Source of the DNA: Gadus chalcogrammus
Taxonomy: Eukaryota; Chordata; Actinopteri; Gadiformes; Gadidae
Direction of reading: 5' to 3'
Length of the DNA stretch: 64,000 nucleotides
NCBI RefSeq assembly: GCF_026213295.1
Contig: NC_079414.1
Span: forward strand, 16,991,102-17,055,101
Part shown: positions 56,061 through 64,000 of the stretch, one piece after another
How positions within the stretch are numbered: the first letter of the stretch is position 1
Layout of the letters: each line of letters starts with the position of its first letter
Position numbers and translations under genes: made by a program
Notes under the pieces: generated by a model
The model's database searches: none
What the model was told of the DNA's origin: nothing
Seen by the model: only the letters and a program-made list of their open reading frames with translations

Positions 56061-56835
56061 TCCAGTTATGTCCTTTATGGCCTGTCAGAATCATATCTGT
56101 TGTCCCAGCATGGGTCCAGTAAAACTCTCTAAATCTCACCACTCTCACCACCTAAACCAGCTGGAGGAGACCAGTATATGCTTCACATAGTTGAAGTTGC
56201 ACACCTCTTCAGTAATCATTCATAATACTCACGAAGGTTAGTAAAAGAAAAAGAAAAAAAATGACACTGATAAGTTTCAACTGAGAAGAAAAACAACTGC
56301 CTAGGGCAGAAAGGGGCTTCCGAAGGGCCCAGTGGAGAATATAAGCAGAGAAAACCTGTTGTTCTCCAGCGGGAAATAAAGGGGTTTTCAGAAGGCGACT
56401 TTTTTTTGTCTAAATGAACGTGATCCGTGGCCGCTAATGTTCCGCCACTGAGGTCTCAAATCGAAGCCTTTCATCGACTCTTAAGAGGGGTGTGAATTCC
56501 GCCAGCCCGGTTTCCCGGCCTTTGTAAAGGGTTTGTTGAGTAAAAAAGAGAAAGCACAGGTACAAATCCAGGGCCTTACAATGCCACACACACCTCCGTT
56601 ATCTTAAGAGGCCCCAAAGCTACAACTCTGAGCGGGAAAGTAAAATCCCAGCTGAAGGACATGAACAGTTATTCAAATTATGTTGTTGTGTTCGCCGGTA
56701 CCCCCGAAGACATTAATAGAAACCTAAATTATTGGATTGGTTGGGTTATTTATTTCATTATTAAAAGTCAACAATATTGATTTGAAGAAAAATGTCAAGA
56801 AAGTAGAGTGCAACCTTGAATTGTTTTAACCTTAA

Positions 56836-57740
56836 AGGAGACATATTATGGTGTTTTCCCAACAAGTAAACATAGTATTTGAGTTCCAGAAAACATGTTT
56901 TTGAAGCTGTTTGCTGGAAATAGTTTTTAGGAAAAAGAATATCGTCTACCGCTATTCCCCTCTGTTTCAGTCCCTTCAGAATGCGCTGTTTCTGGTGTCT
57001 GTAGCTTTGATGCAAATGAGCTGCTGCCCATTGACCAATGAGCTGTCAGACTGAACCACAGCATGGAGGAGAAGGGCTTGTTGCCGTTTGCTGACTCCTG
57101 GAGCTCTATATCTATATAATATAATATAACATAATAATAATATTATATAAGGGGATTTATATATCTCTCTAATATCACGGCCAAAAGCTATGTGCGCCTC
57201 GGATGATATTATGAATAATAAAGACTGTGTCTGACGTCTCTGGTACTTCCACAAGTAAAGACTCTGGCGGACGAGCAGCTCCGGCTGGGGTAGCTCGGCG
57301 GCAGTCCGGCAGCTCTGCTCCGGGAGTAAAATCCCTTTCTACTCCATGTGTCTCCTCCTCCCGACTTCCCTTCGGCGGCAGCTCCGGCGGGGTGAGCTCG
57401 GCGCCAGAGAAAGGGATTGTACTCCCGGAGCTTAGCTGCAGGGCTAGCGCCAAGTTCCCCCCGCCGGAGCTGCTCGTCCGCTGGTCCACACAATCTTAGC
57501 GATGCTCTGATTGGAGGGGAGTGGGGAAGTGGGAGGTAATATTCAAATGTGCCCCCTTCCTACGTAGGAGGGAAACTGACTCGCTCGTTTGGTAGCTGGA
57601 GGCGGGCTGCTTCCAGAAATGCGTATCTCACTCAAAATCATGTACACTTATTTCAAAGTTTGTGTGCGTGTGGGAGCACCATCTACCCAGAACAACACCC
57701 CAAATCCCAGGAAAAGTGCTATTTTCATAATATGTCCCCT
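56836..57740. mobile_element. TTAA-flanked non-autonomous DNA transposon with internal palindrome (905 bp)
   Basis: Flanked by TTAA on both sides (56832-56835, 57741-57744). Termini AGGAGACATATTATG and, inverted, AGGGGACATATTATG. TTAA target duplications point to the piggyBac or Kolobok groups. The interior holds a large inverted repeat (arms about 57264-57345 and 57395-57482, sharing GGACGAGCAGCTCCGGC and CTCCGGGAGTA-AATCCCTTTCT). No transposase. The open frames at 57175-57499 lie inside this palindrome and are not genes. Confidence 0.75.
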
Positions 57741-59313
57741 TTAATTGGCACGAGTGAGAGTGAGTCAGATCCTCCATTATGTGAGAAAGCAAAAGCACTT
57801 CCGCAATGTATTTTTACCACTTCTGGGTTTTGGTAACTCACTACATGCTAATAACCTTGAGCTACTTTGCACAGATTTCTTTCGTAAGACGTCTCTATTT
57901 ATAGTGTTATGTTAATTCAGGATGCAGGGCTGTAACACTGTACACCCCCAGATGACGTTTGTGGCCTGTTGATCTGGGGAGGACTCTCCCTTTACCAACA
58001 CCTGAGCTGGGTAAGTGGCCCAGCAGCTGCCCGGTGGTGCTGTGCCCACCATGGTTCCTCAGACACTGAACTGAGGGACAGGTGGCTAGCTTGTCTATCT
58101 TAAGCTATGCTAGGTCCCGTGGCTAGGCTAGCCAAGGGGTGACCTCAGAGTTGTTATAGGGGTTCCCCTTCTGATCAAAACAGTAGCTCAAGCTGACAAT
58201 GAACGTAATGTTCTTATCTGCCGTTGTAATTAAGTTATCCGGGGAAGGGATCTGGACAAGGTCTTTACCCTGGCTGAAATAGGAAGAGCCATTTCCTGAC
58301 TTTATGCAACATTTTATGGGATTTTCTTCCTTGGCCAGACACAGACCGTAGTAGACCACAGCTTATAGCTGGTGAAATACCGGAAAATGCACAGTAAGCA
58401 TATTGTGGGATTGGACTAGAGAAATTTGTTGAGAAATTAACATCAGTGTCAACTAAATGGGGGAAAGGGATTTCTATTTGTCAAAGGGGAGTCTTATGTC
58501 CAAAGTCAACAAAGTCAGTACAACAGAAAGGCTATAGCTAGCTGGCAAGGTAGCATAATGGACAAGGTAAGAGGATACACAGAGTTTTGGAGCTGTTAAC
58601 CTTAATGGGAACAAAAGGCTCAGAATTGATAACTTGTTTCATTCGGAAAGTAAGCAATTTAAAGGCGTGGTGAGTATGATTAATGATCTGTTATTTGAGT
58701 GTTATTACAAGTTATAACTCATCCCTCAAAGCCATCTATCAACTACAAGTGAATGAAATGAGAATCAATATTGCCTGTCAATCAAAGTTGCTTTAAATGC
58801 AACACCGGAAACAAATAGAGGGCGGAATCAGAGAGGGAGGGGACATTTTTGTTGGGTTGTTAGTGTAAACTCCTTTTATGGCTATATTATGTCGTTTTGC
58901 GTGGGTGAGAAACGGCAGTCTGCCACATTGCCAATGCACAAAGTCAAAGTTCCCCATTATTGAAGGTTAAAGAGTGAAAAGAAACACGTGTCAGTGCTCC
59001 TTGCTGAAGTACAAGGCCATAACTTAAGAGCTGTCCATCAGACACTTTCCCGCCGCAAACATCGAAAGAGAGGCGTCGGAATATCACGCGGCTGTCGAGT
59101 AGAAACAAACTGTCGCGTGCAAACCCTCGACCCTGAGCTTATCGAAGAGAATCTACTGCCGGAACTGTGTAGGAGGTGCACCGTTTGGCAACATCGTGGG
59201 TTTATCTGTGTCCATCAGCACATCTTTAATAAAAGACATGAGGAGCTCTGTTAATGAAGTTAAATGGCCCTTTTTGTATTTTTCTTTCACTAATAACTGT
59301 GGACTGTGGTGGG

Positions 59314-59537
59314 TCAGGGAGTCGCCGCGTCAGGCCTACTTTCAATGAGCGCGTCTGTCGCCGATGCCTCTGTCTGAGCGCTGCTCCCCGCGCCTTCAGT
59401 GGGTTCCTTCAGGGACTCTGCAGAGGAGATGCCCTCGTCGTCCGTGGCGCCCTCTAGCGCTCCGGCCTCGGCCGGGCCGGGCGATGCAGGCTGTGCGGTG
59501 GCCCCGGCCTCAACCAGGCGTGCCTGTTCCGCTTGGT
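59314..59537 (-). CDS. Candidate last coding exon: acidic Ala/Glu-rich C-terminus
   Basis: A clear acceptor (CTTGTCTTTAG) opens a 224-base in-frame segment ending in TGA (59314-59316), phase 1 at its start. It encodes about 74 residues rich in Ala, Glu, Ser and Gly (VEAGATAQPASPGPAEAG...ALIESRPDAATP). The GC-rich codon use differs from the AT-rich surroundings. Its entry phase equals that of the final exon of the mucin-like gene upstream (62081), so it could be an alternative last exon or the end of a decayed duplicate. No poly(A) signal was found just downstream. Confidence 0.4.
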
Positions 59538-59772
59538 CTAAAGACAAGTTCATCAAAAAGCACAAGATGAGGTTTTCACGTTTCACAACCTATTTCATCA
59601 CCAATGGCGGACATTTTGGAAATGTTGCAAACACATTTCCCCGAATATCCGCCCCAACCCATCAAGCTGGCGCTCTTGCTTGTAATTAACAGGGGGGGGG
59701 GGGGGGGGTCCATAATTACGGAAGTTCTTATCGTTTGTGTTGCAGGTGTTCTGCCCACTGAGGTGAAGGGGG

Positions 59773-59883
<111 letters not shown>

Positions 59884-61794
59884 AGTGGGTGTATATGTGA
59901 GGGTGTTTGAGTGGGACCATCTGAAGAGGGCCACCAGGACTTGAATGGTGGACCGATTACTGACCAGCTGCTAATTAGCCAGGCAGCTGTTGGGGTCTGT
60001 GGGAAAGTATGGCGTCTCCATCATTATCTGACCCCGGGTTATGCTGAGGGATGTAAAAACGAACATGCAGTAGAGGAGGCGGAGAAAATGGCTGCTGTTG
60101 TAGACATCGTTGTGCCATGACTCAAAGACTTTGCCTCCCAAGCGTGTCTAGGTACCTCCTCCCCGGGGGGAAAGAGAAAACCTTCCCAGAGTCGGGTCTA
60201 TTCTTTAGCCGATGACTGGCTCTTTGGGAACTGGAAATGTTTTCTAGACTCCGGTTGATGTGAGGGTAATTATTAGTGAATCGTAATAAACAGGGAAATT
60301 ACATGTACTTAGTCCATGGCGACGCGTTAGCAGGCAATGGTGATTCATCGGAAACGAGCTGAAGGTGAAAGTAAAGATGTGTTGAGATGAGTGTGTGGTA
60401 AGCCTTGGGTGGGGGCTTTCCGCACGATATAATATATTTCACTTATTTGCACACCCCCATTGATGTAATTTCCTTTTCTTCTTTTTTTAAATGTCGCTTG
60501 TGAGATGTTCTCTTGCCATAGATGTAGCTTATTCCTCATTTAATGTTAAAGGTGCTGAATGTAAAATAAAAAATAAAAAACTATTTTCTAAATTGTGTAT
60601 TGTATTCTGTGCGTGTGTGTGTGCGTGTGTGTGTGTGTTTGTGTGTGAGAGTGTGTGCGCTCATGCAAGCAAGATTTTTAGATTCCATGCTGTTTGATTA
60701 CAATTGAACTTTTATAAGTTCAGTAGTGTTAACTTTTTCAAGGACCTTTTTCAAGTTTCTTCCCTGTAGCGGTTTCTCTATGTTGTTAGGAATATAACCA
60801 TTTATCTTTTAAAAGTGTCTAACTGTCCACTTAACAGAAGCCTTGGGGAGGGTTAGAGGATGTGGGGGAGAAAGGGGGAGACGCAAACATGGACAGGATT
60901 GGACCTTAGTCAGGACCAGAAAGTAAAAGACAAAGAAAACTGCATTATTCTCAGAGTAGGAGTGAAAAGAGAGAGTGCAAAGCGGAATTCTAAATTAGTT
61001 TGAGTTATCTGATATTATTGACCAGCTGTCTCTGCTGCTGGTCTTCCCTAAATACTGAATATAACCCAATAGAAAAATTAGGAACACCCTTCTGAAGCCA
61101 GTGCGACCTGCTCAGACCAGTGCACCATCAAGTGGTAAACTTAAGTATTGCAATCTTGAATGTATGTTTGAAATGAATGATGTTAATGTCACAGAACAGT
61201 CTAGCTTGACATCATGTGCCCATTCTGTTTCACACAAGCACATTTTTGAATGTTCGAGTAAGAATAAAAGAATGCTATTGACATTTATTTGGTTCTCCTC
61301 TGGCTGGTTTTCGTATCGGTTCCCATAATCCTTTCAAAGGAGATTACTCTATTGTTCGACAGTGTTCCCTCAGACACTTCCCTCACTTCACGTCTCATTT
61401 CACATGTGTTGAAACATGAAACGCTTTCGATACAGTTCTCCCTGTGGGCCCACCTAGTTTGCATACACTTCCTTTAATCGGAATCTAACTGTTCTTAGCT
61501 AAGAGGAAGCCATGTGGCGCATATGTGCTGCCAAAAAACCTCAAAATAACTGCCAGATGGTAACAGAAACAGCTTGGATGTGCCACACTCTTATGAGTTT
61601 GTGCAACTGGTTAGCAAGTTGTTCTGTGGCACATGGTATGCAGAGCAGAACACACTGCTCTTAACCTCAGGAACAGTCAGCAAGAGGAATAAGGTCATCA
61701 AAATCTGCCAATATTCTAAACCCTAGAACATACCTTTTAGCATGACATCTTTCTGTGTTTAAATCTCCCTCTCAGAAGAATTCTCAGATGTGTT

Positions 61795-61800
61795 TTTATT
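61795..61800 (-). terminator. Poly(A) signal of the mucin-like gene
   Basis: Minus-strand AATAAA lying 79 bases after the stop codon at 61879-61881. Confidence 0.65.
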
Positions 61801-61878
61801 GTAATATTTTAGACCTTTAGATAGTTTTTTGCTGTTTCTCATGTTCAACACTTTCATTCATTCATTGATCACAGCCTC

Positions 61879-64000
61879 TTAATCCTCACCCTTCTGCTCT
61901 GTCATTGGCTGCGGAACTTCAGCGACTCCAGAGTCCTTCGGCTGGGGGTCTTCAGCGACTCCAGACTCCTTTGGCTTGGGGTCTTCAGCCGGTCCAGAGT
62001 CCTTTGGCTTGGGAACTTCATTGTTTTGAGAGTCTTGTGACTTCTTTGAATCCACCTGCCCGTTGTCCGAGGTCTGCATCCCTGTGCAGCGGATGTACGA
62101 CCAGACAGTGACGGTAACTGATCATTAGGCAGCATAGTTAGGCTTCTACTGATATCTACTTGCAATGCACTTCCTTGATCCCTCACATGTGCAAAACAAA
62201 AGCTTGAGTCACTTCCCGGCTTTATATAGATAATATAATTTATATTCAATATGCTTCGACTTAAATCAAGTAGTCTATGAATCTGAATCTGAATATAATC
62301 AGAGTGTGTCTGTTTCTAAGATAAGATAAGCATTTATTTGATTCCAGTAATCCGGGGGGAAAAGGGGGCAGAATTGTCTACACCAGTGTTCATAGTGTTT
62401 GAGTCCCAGACTAAAGACACTGTGTTTGAAGCTCGCCTGTTGGCATCCTTGCTAAGGATGACTTAACACCTTCCTGTTTCTCAAGTATTTTCTGAACTCA
62501 CCGTCAGATCCTGTGGATTAGCCTTAACCCCGTAAATGACTCAATAGAAATGTGCGTTGATCATATGACTATTTGAGTGTGTGCAGTACTGACCGGTGTA
62601 CACCGTACTGTCGCCTGGCTCAGTGTGATCCACGACCACACTGAGAGGAACACTAGCAGCCTCCGTCCTGAGGTCCACGGAGTACCTCTGTAGTATTTGC
62701 AGGAGCAACACACAGACACACAAACATGCACACACACACACACAAGCACACACGTGCACACACATACAAACATGCGCACACACACAAGCACACACATGCA
62801 CATGCACACACACACACAAACACATACACATACACACACACCAGCACACACACATGATTACATATGGGTGTGGTTGTGCTGATGGGCTTAAGGATATGGT
62901 CAGTGTTTGAGGGGGGGTGTCAGTGATAATTACGCTTTGACAGTTGCGTTTGACGAAGCAGCCCACTACGATCAGCAGGCAAATCAGCACAACCACACAG
63001 ATGATTGTTATGCCTTAGGAAGATAACAAAATGACTCAAAATGAATTGAGGAACATACTTATCTCAACTTGATTTCACCACAAATGTATCTGGTCAACAA
63101 AGAAGTGGTCAATTCAACTTGCTATGCTACTTGCGTGCTGCTATATTATTTCGGTCTTGATGTTACGTTTCTGCATTACCAATGGCATCAGGTCCGCTCT
63201 CATGTGACCCAGCAGCAGTAGTCTTTTTGACAACATCTAGGTTTAAAAAAAAAAAAGAAGGAAATATTTAGGCTATTCATTTATGACAGGAATAAATGTG
63301 AATGGTAATCGACATAGGAGACTCTTAATTTTTGTTGGCGTAATAGAGCAGGCAATGCAAGCGATTCTTTGTACAGTTGAATAGGCGTTTGTTAAGGATT
63401 CAATTGTTTCAGTTTACGATGCAAATATGTATGTTCAAACACCTTTAGTGGGTTTTGCTCTGGTCGTAGTGGCAGGATGGGAGCAGAGGTGGATGGGAGC
63501 AGAGGTGGTACTTGAGGTGGTCTCGGGATTAGGGGTGGTAATGGGTTTAGGGGTTTCATTGGGATTAGGGTTGGCTGACTGCGCCGACGGTGCATTAATG
63601 GCTCCGCCTCCAGTGGTCTGTTCGCCTGCAGAAGAATGTTCGACAGATAATTTTAAACTTTTAAACTTGATAGTGTTAGACCTGCATTTTTTAAGCTGTA
63701 CCACAATAAAAAGATTTGTAGAGAATAATGCGGATAGGATCCAGTAGAAATTATACATAGTGCTGGTTAAAGGCAGATGATGCTGAACAATAACATTTCA
63801 TTTAAATACTAAAGATGGGTAAATTAAGTGTATTGTTAACTTATTTTTGAGATTATAGTTGCAGCGGTTCCCGCCCTCTGGATATAGTGAAGATTGTTTT
63901 ACGTTGGGGCGTGAGGAAAGTGGTGTCATTGGTGGTGCTGTCAGCCGTGGTGTCATTGGTGGTGCTGTCAGCCGTGGCCTGGGTTCCCTGGGTTACATCG
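61879..64000 (-). CDS. Mucin-like single-pass membrane protein, glycophorin-like candidate (5' end outside window)
   Basis: Exons from the right edge: 63903-64000 (partial), 63443-63625, 63180-63236, 62934-63013, 62594-62687, 61879-62081 (stop TAA 61879-61881); all phases agree. The product starts off-window and shows a Thr/Ser-rich ectodomain of about 113 residues with two NDTT N-glycosylation sequons in a 9-residue duplication (ADSTTNDTT), Pro/Thr-rich segments and a [12 protein letters not shown] stem. A helix [20 protein letters not shown] and basic KR come next, then a cytoplasmic tail of about 100 residues with [15 protein letters not shown] and three 11-residue repeats of the form [11 protein letters not shown]. 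The gene follows frem3 in the same orientation, as GYPE/GYPB/GYPA do in mammals. The helix lacks the GxxxG dimer motif of human glycophorin A. Alternatives are other small sialomucins (endomucin-like, PARM1-like). Structure is firm; identity is an inference. Confidence 0.8.
61908..62020 (-). repeat. 33-bp coding repeats in the cytoplasmic tail
   Basis: Three to four in-frame units encoding P-K/Q-P-K-D/E-S-G-x-A-E-D/V. The DNA units share CTTCAGC-GACTCCAGA-TCCTT-GGCT on the plus strand, so the tail grew by 33-bp tandem duplication. Confidence 0.9.
63919..63975 (-). repeat. 27-bp coding repeat in the mucin-like ectodomain
   Basis: Two identical 27-base units encoding ADSTTNDTT, each carrying one N-x-T sequon; more copies may lie beyond the right edge. 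Confidence 0.9.

Noticed and set aside
57175..57499. Three overlapping GC-rich frames of 90-104 codons
   Set aside because: They lie in the inverted-repeat core of the TTAA-flanked element and are mirror images of each other.

Overview
This is a vertebrate, almost certainly teleost, genomic window. The evidence is short-intron genes with GT-AG splicing, tRNA-derived SINEs and hAT/TTAA-type DNA transposons with fish-like ends, and an extreme load of AC/GT microsatellites (about ten arrays of 90-250 bp). That microsatellite density fits a gadiform (cod-like) fish, but the species is inferred and not shown.

Layout. (1) 139-7488 (+): the last 16 coding exons of smarca5, the ISWI-type chromatin remodelling ATPase (690 C-terminal residues; the 5' part lies left of the window). 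(2) 9103-44359 (-): a complete FREM-family gene of 24 coding exons whose lengths add up to 9438 nt (3145 residues plus stop) with consistent splice phases throughout. Its position convergent with smarca5 makes it frem3. It keeps the full FREM2-like layout: signal peptide, 12 CSPG repeats in one 5 kb exon, five Calx-beta domains, a large extracellular C-terminal region, a transmembrane helix and a PDZ-ligand-like C-terminus. (3) 44.6-61.8 kb: a repeat-rich intergenic stretch holding a candidate orphan exon (45183-45308), LINE pieces, a TTAA-flanked palindromic transposon and a candidate terminal exon (59314-59537). (4) 61879-64000 (-): the 3' six exons of a small mucin-like single-pass membrane protein (5' end beyond the right edge).

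The gene order and orientation smarca5(+) - frem3(-) - mucin-like type I membrane protein(-) is the same as human SMARCA5(+) - FREM3(-) - GYPE/GYPB/GYPA(-). The right-hand gene is therefore a candidate fish counterpart of the glycophorin A family. This rests on synteny, exon phases, architecture (Thr/Ser-rich ectodomain with N-glycosylation sequons, one helix, short acidic tail) and a short tail motif resembling human glycophorin A; it is the most interesting item here.

Other notable points: a 32-bp minisatellite made from a smarca5 exon-intron junction, so that it repeats the 5' splice site; a (TG)n tract serving as the 3' splice-site region of a frem3 exon; homopolymer C/G runs bracketing another frem3 exon; and several nested transposons. 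Frem3 would act with other Fraser-complex proteins in basement membranes, and Smarca5 slides nucleosomes in the nucleus. Nothing in the sequence suggests the three genes work together: their linkage is ancestral synteny.
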